From Mariprofundus sp. (GTDB lineage Bacteria; Pseudomonadota; Zetaproteobacteria; Mariprofundales; Mariprofundaceae): DNA of 6,502 nucleotides. This document shows positions 1 to 5,476 of this stretch, piece after piece; positions within the stretch are counted from its first letter, which is position 1, and the number at the start of each line of letters is the position of its first letter. A model generated the notes under the pieces. It did not search any database. It saw nothing but the letters and a program-made list of their open reading frames with translations, and was not told the DNA's origin. Where the stretch lies: assembly GCA_030951065.1 (NCBI GenBank), contig JAUZQH010000095.1:1-6502 (forward strand). The letters are read 5' to 3'. The position numbers and the translations under genes were made by a program.

Positions 1-1
1 A

Positions 2-226
2 ACAGAAACAACATTAAAAAACCTAAAACAAGTTTTGAATTTGCCCAAAATACCAAAAAGAATAGAGTGTTATGATATTTCTAATATTCAAGGATCTTAT
101 GCGGTTGGCTCAATGGTGGTATTTACAAATGGTAAAATAGATAAATCACAGTACAGAAAATTTAAAATACAAACTAAAAAAGAGCCAGAGGGTTTCATGG
201 GAGGGGCGATTCCCGGGGTTCACTGA
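2..226 (+). pseudogene. uvrC: UvrC (excinuclease ABC subunit C) internal fragment, low-GC origin
   Basis: This frame is open from the left edge to a TGA at 224-226. It encodes a stretch with the UvrC signature PKRIECYDISNIQG followed by VGSMVVF, a lysine-rich stretch and YRKFKI. In UvrC this region opens the C-terminal RNase H-like nuclease domain that makes the 5' incision in UvrABC repair, and the Asp of YDISN corresponds to the first catalytic acidic residue. A full UvrC is about 600 residues; only about 65 are recognisable here, from mid-protein. The last ten or so codons (about 197-223) no longer resemble UvrC, where a DDFASM-RE-type continuation is expected. Composition flips at the same place: 48 of 180 bases are G/C in 1-180, but 28 of 46 in 181-226. 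Codons are A/T-ending with AGA and ATA, unlike all the other genes. I read this as a truncated foreign piece, most likely a chimeric contig end, not a functional gene. Family assignment is confident; origin is inferred. Confidence 0.8.
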
Positions 227-227
227 C

Positions 228-770
228 TTACAGGTATATCCCTATTAATCCAATCAGGATAATCACCAGAATCGGAAATAATACAGGCGCAAGAGATGTG
301 ATCCTGTTGAATACATCTGTTCCGGAGATCTCGGATATTTTAGGCAGCAGCATCTGGGCAGAACCGAATAATTCTACTGCATCTCTGGATGACATGACTT
401 CGCAGTTTGACCAATATGCTTTATCAGTGAGTACCAGCTCCCATGGAGCGGGATCACTCTGCTCCGCAGCTGTATGGAATCCGGGCTTGTCAGCATCAAT
501 TCCGGAAGCGTCCATGACAATAAATTCTTCAACCGGCGGGTAATATAATTCATTATCCAGCCGCAACTCTCTGACTGCCCACCAACCACAATCAGGGCAC
601 GTTATGGCATGTGTTGAAACAACCGGCCTGGAAGCTTGTTGAAAAAACTCCTGTGAAGCTTCAGAAGGATCCACATGACGCGTGTTAAGATCAGCATGAC
701 AATGAGGACATTTTTTCAACGCAAGTTTTTTTCTGTTGAAAGAAATGATGTCATAACAAACTGTTTTCAT
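228..770 (-). CDS. Hypothetical zinc-ribbon protein with C-terminal transmembrane anchor
   Basis: This 180-residue protein is not one I recognise. The N-terminal part carries two CxxC pairs, CPHC at residues 21-24 and CPDC at 58-61, the second followed by GWW. Together these make a plausible four-cysteine zinc ribbon with a long ~33-residue insert between the knuckles. A polar, acidic middle section follows. The last ~21 residues form one strongly hydrophobic helix (about 160-180) that ends at the stop codon, so the protein looks tail-anchored with its zinc ribbon in the cytoplasm. I chose the ATG at 770 because a good SD sequence (AGGAGA) lies just upstream with suitable spacing. The frame stays open to an ATG at 839, but those 23 extra residues have no comparable SD and look non-coding. 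The gene ends one base from the stop of the uvrC fragment, so its natural downstream context is missing. CPxCGWW-type ribbons occur in various nuclease and hypothetical proteins, but no catalytic domain is visible here. Confidence 0.7.
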   Translation of the reverse strand: MKTVCYDIISFNRKKLALKKCPHCHADLNTRHVDPSEASQEFFQQASRPVVSTHAITCPDCGWWAVRELRLDNELYYPPVEEFIVMDASGIDADKPGFHTAAEQSDPAPWELVLTDKAYWSNCEVMSSRDAVELFGSAQMLLPKISEISGTDVFNRITSLAPVLFPILVIILIGLIGIYL

Positions 771-778
771 CTGTTCTC

Positions 779-814
779 CTGCTATACGGTTATCTTTATC
801 GCAAACGATAGCAG
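779..814 (-). promoter_or_regulatory. Small inverted repeat abutting the zinc-ribbon gene SD
   Basis: Arms CTGCTAT (plus-strand 779-785) and ATAGCAG (808-814) are perfect 7-bp complements with a 22-nt loop, extendable by two C-G pairs past a one-base bulge. In the leftward mRNA, the 3' arm ends within the CAGGAGA that is the SD of the zinc-ribbon gene starting at 770. Folding could therefore affect initiation. The stem is short and the loop long, so it may have no function. Confidence 0.2.
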
Positions 815-816
815 GG

Positions 817-885
817 TCAGTTCCAGTCTGGCAAAGCACCAGGCCGGCGATTCAAGGCCACCAGGGCAATACCGCCGGAAAACAT
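817..885 (-). CDS. Possible 22-codon small ORF or transporter C-terminus remnant
   Basis: A short ATG-to-TGA frame lies in the gap between the EamA gene and the zinc-ribbon gene. It has a good SD, AGGAG at plus-strand 895-899, nine bases before the ATG. The peptide begins MFSGGIALVAL and ends in PDWN. Its GGIALV matches exactly the GGIALV at the C-terminus of the upstream EamA transporter. Across 13 aligned codons I count 26 of 39 identical bases, mostly with third-position differences. It could be a translated small protein or leader peptide, the tail of a decayed second EamA gene, or chance. I cannot decide between these without homologues. Confidence 0.2.
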   Translation of the reverse strand: MFSGGIALVALNRRPGALPDWN

Positions 886-937
886 CAAAGCAAGCTCCTG
901 AATATAGCCAATACAGAATCCATAATCTGGAGAGCAA

Positions 938-1792
938 TCAACGAACTGCCTGTTTCATGGTTACCAGTGCAATTCCACCCAGAATCATCATACCGGTCAG
1001 TACCAGTCGCATAGTAACCGGTTCCTGCATCATCAGTATACCTCCGGCAGCTGCCAGCAGGGGTACGGATAGTTGTACGGTGGCCGCCGTTGCCCCGCTC
1101 ATTCTGCTGACCACTTGATACCAGAGCGCGTAACCCAGCCCTGATGCCAGAGCACCTGAAGCCATTGCCAGCATCACGCCATCGACATTTCCGTGCATCC
1201 GGTCCAGTGAAAACAGCAGCATGGCCGCAGCCATTGGCAGAGTCAGCAGAAAATTCCCGGCTGTCTGCACCAATGGGTTGTTTGATGCTCTGCCGCGCAG
1301 GGAATACATACCCCATGCCACGCCTGCTACGGCCATCAGCACAGCACCCCACAACGATGGCGCGCTTGCACCGGGCAATAACAGAAACACCATGCCCGCC
1401 ACTGCCAGGATATAACCGGCCCAGACCCGTATTCCGGGCCGTTCGCCGGAAATCAGCGATGCAGTCATCATGGTCAGTTGTACTGCCCCGAACAGAATCA
1501 GTGCGCCCGTAGCCGTGCTCACACTCAGATAGGCAAACGAGAATCCGGTCGCATAAATGTACAACCATGTGGCTGATCTCCAGCTGCCGGCCCGCAACAC
1601 ATGATGCCTGTTTTTAGCACTGAATTCCGCTCGAAATAATATCAGTATCGTCAACATCAACGCACCGGATGCCAGACGAATGGCAGTGAAACTTGCAGCA
1701 TCTATCGACGCTCCGGCCAGTGCCATCCGGCACAGGACGGAGTTGGCGGCAAAGGCCAGCATGGTCAATGATGTCAGCAATATCAGCTTCAT
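938..1792 (-). CDS. EamA/DMT-superfamily 10-TM transporter
   Basis: This 284-residue inner-membrane protein has the standard EamA layout of two five-helix repeats. The first repeat has helices at about 3-22, 33-52, 70-90, 95-115 and 122-142, and the second begins near residue 148 (SLWGAVLMAVAGVAWGMYSL). Family features include ANSVLCRMAL in helix 1, SFTAIRLASGAL in helix 2, and the closing EPVTMRLVLTGMMILGGIALV, which matches the usual EP-x(n)-GGIALV end of EamA domains. Length is normal for the family. DMT transporters export amino acids, nucleobases, drugs or other metabolites; the substrate cannot be told from sequence. The start at 1792 is the natural N-terminus before helix 1, although the bases upstream show only a weak SD. 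It lies 103 nt downstream of yajQ on the same strand and may be transcribed with it or from its own promoter in that gap. The assignment to family is secure, and the start codon is slightly less so. Confidence 0.9.
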   Translation of the reverse strand: MKLILLTSLTMLAFAANSVLCRMALAGASIDAASFTAIRLASGALMLTILILFRAEFSAKNRHHVLRAGSWRSATWLYIYATGFSFAYLSVSTATGALILFGAVQLTMMTASLISGERPGIRVWAGYILAVAGMVFLLLPGASAPSLWGAVLMAVAGVAWGMYSLRGRASNNPLVQTAGNFLLTLPMAAAMLLFSLDRMHGNVDGVMLAMASGALASGLGYALWYQVVSRMSGATAATVQLSVPLLAAAGGILMMQEPVTMRLVLTGMMILGGIALVTMKQAVR

Positions 1793-1839
1793 CTGTCAGG
1801 ATTGTCAGTTCGGGACGTCAGTTTGAAAATGATGCAAAG

Positions 1840-1851
1840 GGCACATGTGCC
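1840..1851. repeat. 12-bp perfect palindrome upstream of the EamA gene
   Basis: GGCACATGTGCC is a perfect palindrome in the 103-nt gap between the yajQ stop and the EamA start, about 48 bp before the EamA ATG. A TATGAT hexamer on the minus strand (plus-strand 1881-1886) upstream of it could serve as a -10 element, but I see no matching -35. The palindrome would then lie in the 5' leader or act as an operator. As a terminator for yajQ it is poor, because there is no loop and no clean T-run follows. Confidence 0.25.
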
Positions 1852-1895
1852 TGCAGTCGCCTGCCGGCATCATTGATTACATCATATCCTGTGGA

Positions 1896-2381
1896 TCAGT
1901 CGCGAAAATTGGTGAATGACAATGGCCTGTCCGAATCCATACCGCGAACCAGGGCCATAACAGCCTGCAAATCATCGCGTTTTTTGCCGGTAACACGAAC
2001 CTGATCACCCTGAATGGAAGCCTGTACCTTCATTTTTTCCTGCTTGATGTTTTTCACAATGGTCTTGGCCAGTTCGGTGCTGACGCCCTGCTTGATCAGA
2101 ATCTCCTGCCGTTTGCAACCGCCACTGGCATCTTCGGGATCATTGTATTCCAGACAGGATGGATCCAGTTTGCGGCGCACCAGCTTGGCACGCAGAATCT
2201 CCGTTACAGTATTGAGTTTGTTAATGTCATCACCTATCACAGTGATGCTATGCTCACCCAACTCACTACTGGCCTTGCTTCCCGTGAAATCATAACGGGT
2301 GGTAATTTCCTTGATCACCTGATTCACAGCATTACTCATTTCCTGCATATCAGTTTCGCTGACAATATCAAAACTGGGCAT
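1896..2381 (-). CDS. yajQ: YajQ family nucleotide-binding protein
   Basis: This 161-residue soluble protein matches YajQ end to end. It has the N-terminal MPSFDIVSE, RYDFTGSKAS, the central ASGG and RQEI stretch, the highly conserved VQASIQGDQVRVTGKKRDDLQ, and the terminal PLSFTNFRD. YajQ folds as two ferredoxin-like halves. Members bind nucleotides or nucleic acid, and the Xanthomonas homologue is a cyclic-di-GMP effector; the role in this organism is not known. The length is the usual ~160. The start is supported by a strong SD (AAGGAG) seven bases upstream of the ATG. It is transcribed leftward, away from the LPS operon, with a 138-nt shared upstream region. Assignment is confident, but the physiological function is not. 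Confidence 0.96.
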   Translation of the reverse strand: MPSFDIVSETDMQEMSNAVNQVIKEITTRYDFTGSKASSELGEHSITVIGDDINKLNTVTEILRAKLVRRKLDPSCLEYNDPEDASGGCKRQEILIKQGVSTELAKTIVKNIKQEKMKVQASIQGDQVRVTGKKRDDLQAVMALVRGMDSDRPLSFTNFRD

Positions 2382-2413
2382 GGTTCACTCCTTACGCCGT
2401 TGACTGCACAGGA

Positions 2414-2442
2414 TATTCCGGTTGTTCCGGAACATCCATTCC
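2414..2442. promoter_or_regulatory. TTCCGG-rich palindrome, candidate operator between divergent genes
   Basis: The divergent yajQ/M23 intergenic region contains a perfect 12-bp palindrome, TGTTCCGGAACA (2423-2434). It is preceded by another TTCCGG (2416-2421) nine bases earlier, start to start, and followed by ATTCC. The block TTCCGGTT (2416-2423) recurs inverted as AACCGGAA at 2502-2509, overlapping the SD of the M23 gene. Placement between divergent genes fits a transcription-factor site, but no known consensus is claimed. Confidence 0.3.
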
Positions 2443-2469
2443 AAAAACAAAACTCTGCCGTTTCAAACT

Positions 2470-2497
2470 TTGACAAGCAATGAGGCTGACTTAAGCT
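2470..2497 (+). promoter_or_regulatory. Weak candidate sigma70-type promoter for the envelope operon
   Basis: A perfect -35 hexamer TTGACA (2470-2475) is followed after 16 nt by TAAGCT (2492-2497), which matches only three of six -10 positions. Transcription would begin near 2505, leaving a leader barely long enough to hold the SD at 2506-2513. The good -35 is suggestive and the -10 is poor, so the true promoter may lie elsewhere in 2382-2519. Confidence 0.25.
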
Positions 2498-2519
2498 TGG
2501 CAACCGGAAGGAGATATAT

Positions 2520-3860
2520 GTGTCCAACGCATTCAAACATGATTTTTCAGAAAAATTTTCGGCTGGTCTGAGCCGTATCAAAAAGCGCAAGCTGCCAAAG
2601 CTGTCAGCCCCCTCTCCCCGCTGGTATCCTGTGCTCGGCGCACTGGCCGGTTTTCTGTTTATCCTGCTGTTCATCGGCGGTGCAGGCCAGGATGCACGCG
2701 CCAGGATGACCGTGCCACATGAAGAATGGCTGAATGCTGTGCACCCGGCTGTCAGCACCGCTTTGCGCATACGCAATGAACAGCTGCACTCCGGAGACCA
2801 TGCTGTTGCCGCACTGCAACGTCTGGGCTTTGGCAAGTCGGAAAGTCACCGCATGGTTGCCACGGCCAACGAGAAATATCAGTTGAAGAATGTACGCGCC
2901 GGACAGGTTTTCAAGCGTGTGGATTCGGATAACGGGATTGATTTTTACTATAATGTAGATGCTGAAAAACGCTTGCACCTGCACCAGCAAAAAGGTCAAA
3001 CAGACTGGCAGGCCAAGATTGAACCCCGCAAGATATACAGCCGTCAGCGCATCTCCTCAGGCACGATTGAAGGCAGCCTGTTCGGTGCTGCCGAACGCGC
3101 CGGCATGGATCAGCGAACAACCATGAATCTGGTCGATATTTTTGCCTGGGATATTGATTTTGCCAGGGATATGCGCAGTGGTGATACCTTCAAGGTCATC
3201 TATGAAGAACGCTATGACGATAACGGAAAAACGCTTGAGAGTAACATCCTGGCAGCACAATTTGTCAATCAGGGCAAAACATACCAGGCCGTCCGCTATG
3301 AACAGGCTGATGGCAAGGTCAGTTATTTCACGCCGGACGGGAAAAGTATGCGCAAGGCTTACCTGAAAGCCCCGGTTAAATTTTCGCGCATATCGTCCCG
3401 TTTCCATCTCAAACGCAAACACCCGATTCTCGGTTACACGCGCGCCCATCGCGGTGTCGATTATGCCGCCCCCAGTGGTACGCCCATCCATGCTATTGGC
3501 GATGGCTATATCGCTTTCAAGGGTTGGAAAGGCGGTTATGGCCGTTTTATTCTGATCCGACACAACAATCGCCAGCACTCAACTGCGTATGCACATATGC
3601 GCCGTTATGCACGGGGCATCAAAAAAGGTATGCATGTCAAACAGGGGCAGATTATCGGTTATGTCGGCATGTCCGGATTAGCCACGGGGCCGCATCTGCA
3701 TTTTGAGTTCCGTTCACGCGGCCGCGCCGTGAATCCGCTGACGGTTAAACACCCGCCTGCCAAACCTGTTGCCAAATCGGAACTGCCCCGCTTTTTGCAA
3801 CAAACCGCTCCGCTTCTGGGTCAATTGAAACAACAACAGACCGGACTGGTCTGGAGCTGA
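2520..3860 (+). CDS. M23 family murein DD-endopeptidase, MepM-like, membrane-anchored
   Basis: This 446-residue zinc peptidase is predicted to cut peptide crosslinks in periplasmic peptidoglycan. A basic N-terminal tail (residues 1-34, KKRKLPK) leads to one membrane helix at about 36-54. Next come an OapA/LysM-like region (about 65-165), a Csd3-like regulatory domain starting near SGTIEGSLFGAAERAG, and the C-terminal LytM/M23 catalytic domain (about 285-405). The catalytic set is complete: H310 and D314 in HRGVDYAAPSGTP, H359 in YAHM, and H392/H394 in GPHLHFEF. By LytM analogy H310, D314 and H394 bind zinc. Size and order match E. coli MepM (440 residues). The GTG start at 2520 is supported by GGAAGGAG six bases upstream; an ATG two bases earlier is out of frame. 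It heads a co-directional run with kdsD, kdsC, lptC and lptA, which suggests coordination of wall opening with LPS supply. The exact cleavage specificity is inferred. Confidence 0.93.
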   Translation: MSNAFKHDFSEKFSAGLSRIKKRKLPKLSAPSPRWYPVLGALAGFLFILLFIGGAGQDARARMTVPHEEWLNAVHPAVSTALRIRNEQLHSGDHAVAALQRLGFGKSESHRMVATANEKYQLKNVRAGQVFKRVDSDNGIDFYYNVDAEKRLHLHQQKGQTDWQAKIEPRKIYSRQRISSGTIEGSLFGAAERAGMDQRTTMNLVDIFAWDIDFARDMRSGDTFKVIYEERYDDNGKTLESNILAAQFVNQGKTYQAVRYEQADGKVSYFTPDGKSMRKAYLKAPVKFSRISSRFHLKRKHPILGYTRAHRGVDYAAPSGTPIHAIGDGYIAFKGWKGGYGRFILIRHNNRQHSTAYAHMRRYARGIKKGMHVKQGQIIGYVGMSGLATGPHLHFEFRSRGRAVNPLTVKHPPAKPVAKSELPRFLQQTAPLLGQLKQQQTGLVWS

Positions 3861-3874
3861 TATGCATGCCAGTC
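3844..3874 (+). other. Short hairpin spanning the M23 stop codon, before kdsD
   Basis: GACTGG (3844-3849) is complementary to CCAGTC (3869-3874), and one G-U pair extends the stem. The ~19-nt loop contains the M23 stop codon (3858-3860). The 3' arm lies seven bases before the kdsD ATG, where no good SD is present. A role in coupling translation of the two genes is possible but unproven; six pairs is a weak stem. Confidence 0.15.
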
Positions 3875-3881
3875 TCCTGAA

Positions 3882-4868
3882 ATGACGCAGACGATAATTA
3901 CACCGCAACAACAATCATGGCTGGATAAAGCGCACCGGGTACTGGATATCGAAATCGCTGCCATCAAGACTCAACATGATGTGCTGGGGGCTGAATTTAT
4001 TCAGGCCATCGAAACAATCCTTGCACTGGATGGCCGACTGGTGGTGGTTGGTATGGGTAAATCCGGCATTATCGCCAAAAAGATTGCCGCCACCTTCGCA
4101 TCCACCGGCACACCGGCATTTTTTGTACACGCCGCTGAAGCACAGCACGGTGATCTGGGTATGATTACCGGACATGATGCCGTACTTGCGCTCTCGCACA
4201 GTGGAGAAACAGCCGAGGTGTGCGGCCTGCTTCCTGAAATCCGGCGTCGTGGTGCAAAAGTCATTGCTATTACCGGCAATACCGCATCCACACTGGCCCG
4301 TTATGCCGATACGGTACTGCATATTCCTGTCGACAAGGAAGCCTGCCCTTTGAATCTGGCCCCTACCGCTTCGACGACAGCCACACTGGCGCTGGGAGAT
4401 GCGTTGGCTGTCGTTGTACTCAAACAACGTGGGTTCAAGGAAGAAGATTTCGCCCGTGTACACCCGGCCGGCAGCCTTGGCCGCAAATTGCTGCGCGTGG
4501 CCGATGTCATGCACAGTGGCGATGAATTACCTCTGGTGACAGCAGATGCCAGTTTGCGTGAAGCGATTATGGTCATGAGCAGCCACAGGCTCGGCGTTAC
4601 CGGTGTCACCGAGGCAGGTAAACTGATCGGCTGTCTGACCGATGGCGATCTGCGTCGTATTCTCGAAGCCGGTGACCTTGATATTGAGGCGCCAGTGCAC
4701 ATGCAGATGCACCCTGAACCGGCGACCATCACGGCCAACAAACTGGCCAGTGAAGCCCTGCACTGCATGGAAACAAGGAAGATCATGGTGTTATTCGTAT
4801 GCGATAGCGCACAGCAGGCGCTTGGCGTGGTGCATATGCATGATATACTGCAGGGAGAAACCCGATGA
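3882..4868 (+). CDS. kdsD: D-arabinose-5-phosphate isomerase, KdsD/KpsF family
   Basis: This 328-residue cytoplasmic enzyme interconverts D-ribulose 5-phosphate and D-arabinose 5-phosphate, the first committed step toward KDO for the LPS inner core. The N-terminal SIS sugar-phosphate isomerase domain (about 38-175) contains GMGKSG (57-62), STGTPAFFVHAAEAQHGDLG and ALSHSGET. H194 in the HPAGSLGR motif corresponds to the essential His193 of E. coli KdsD. Two CBS domains follow (about 206-262 and 272-326), each with the typical TDGDLRR or VVHMHDIL end. Length equals E. coli KdsD (328). The ATG at 3882 is the first start codon in this frame after the M23 stop 21 nt upstream. No recognisable SD precedes it, so translation may be coupled to the upstream gene, with which it is in the same reading frame. 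It overlaps kdsC by 4 nt. Confidence 0.97.
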   Translation: MTQTIITPQQQSWLDKAHRVLDIEIAAIKTQHDVLGAEFIQAIETILALDGRLVVVGMGKSGIIAKKIAATFASTGTPAFFVHAAEAQHGDLGMITGHDAVLALSHSGETAEVCGLLPEIRRRGAKVIAITGNTASTLARYADTVLHIPVDKEACPLNLAPTASTTATLALGDALAVVVLKQRGFKEEDFARVHPAGSLGRKLLRVADVMHSGDELPLVTADASLREAIMVMSSHRLGVTGVTEAGKLIGCLTDGDLRRILEAGDLDIEAPVHMQMHPEPATITANKLASEALHCMETRKIMVLFVCDSAQQALGVVHMHDILQGETR

Positions 4869-5467
4869 ATCAGAAAAAACCGGAGCAGAAAAATCCGTTA
4901 CAGAAAACCGGGTTTGATTTCCCCTTCGACAAGGCACGTCATATCCGCATGCTTATTCTGGATGTCGACGGCGTTATGACCGGTGGTTCCATTATCATGG
5001 ATCAGCACGGCGATGAATGGAAAGCCTTTAACGTCCGTGACGGGCACGGCATCAAGTTATTACAACGTGCCGGCATCTGTGTCGCTATCATTACCGGTCG
5101 ATCCTCCAGCGTTGTGACTGCCCGTGCGCAGGATCTCGGCATCGAGTTTGTTATTCAGGGATGCCTGAACAAGGCGGAAGGTCTGGCCGATCTGGAACAA
5201 CAATCCGGCATCAAAGCCGAATATTGTGCCATGATGGGCGACGATGTGCTCGATCTGCCACCTATGTATCAATGCGGTCTGAGTCTGGCCCCGGCCGATG
5301 CACATCAGGCCGTATGTTCCCATGCCGACTGGATTTCAGATGCTGCCGGTGGACACGGCGCTATCCGGCAAGCTGCGGAAGGCTTGATTCTGGCGACAGG
5401 TGCATGGAATGAAGTGATTGAGTCCCGTTATCACACCACTCCCATTGAATGTGGCTGGAATTTGTAA
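4865..5467 (+). CDS. kdsC: 3-deoxy-D-manno-octulosonate-8-phosphate phosphatase KdsC
   Basis: This 200-residue cytoplasmic HAD-superfamily phosphatase hydrolyses KDO 8-phosphate to KDO and phosphate. It is a capless type that forms tetramers in characterised relatives. Motif I is DVDGV with nucleophile D33 and acid/base D35, motif II is ITGR (T77), the motif III lysine is K103 in NKAEG, and motif IV is GDDVLD (D126, D127, D130). KAFNVRDGHGI (53-63) and AGGHGAIR near the C-terminus are KdsC family marks. Two usual residues differ: Asp after DVDGV-L-T/S is Gly40 here, and the Arg/Lys of GG(R/K)GA is His. A ~20-residue polar N-terminal extension precedes the core. The ATG overlaps the kdsD stop (ATGA), and an SD-like GGGAGA sits inside the end of kdsD, so the two are translationally coupled. 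Assignment rests on both motifs and position between kdsD and lptC. Confidence 0.95.
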   Translation: MNQKKPEQKNPLQKTGFDFPFDKARHIRMLILDVDGVMTGGSIIMDQHGDEWKAFNVRDGHGIKLLQRAGICVAIITGRSSSVVTARAQDLGIEFVIQGCLNKAEGLADLEQQSGIKAEYCAMMGDDVLDLPPMYQCGLSLAPADAHQAVCSHADWISDAAGGHGAIRQAAEGLILATGAWNEVIESRYHTTPIECGWNL

Positions 5468-5476
5468 ACGCTGTTG

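Noticed and set aside
771..839. Upstream ATG at 839 giving the zinc-ribbon protein 23 more residues
   Set aside because: The extension has no good SD, while the ATG at 770 is preceded by AGGAGA at suitable spacing; the extra residues also overlap the hairpin and mini-ORF region.
885..1568. Long open frame on the minus strand inside the EamA gene (227 codons)
   Set aside because: It is out of frame with the clear 10-TM transporter, Cys/Arg/Gly-rich and without family motifs, so it is a shadow of the real gene.
1834..1854. Palindrome at 1840-1851 as a rho-independent terminator of yajQ
   Set aside because: The dyad leaves no loop beyond a four-base turn with a four-pair stem, and no uninterrupted T-run follows in the leftward direction.
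2400..2428. TTGACT (2400-2405) as a -35 for the M23 operon
   Set aside because: The hexamer 17 nt downstream is TGTTCC, which is not a plausible -10.
2518..2520. ATG at 2518 as the start of the M23 gene
   Set aside because: It is out of frame with the peptidase (it reads ATG TGT CCA); the in-frame start is the GTG at 2520.
3057..4514. Open frames on the minus strand opposite the M23 gene and kdsD (e.g. 3057-3578, 3915-4514)
   Set aside because: They are antisense shadows of confidently identified genes, with no recognisable domains or SD-supported starts.
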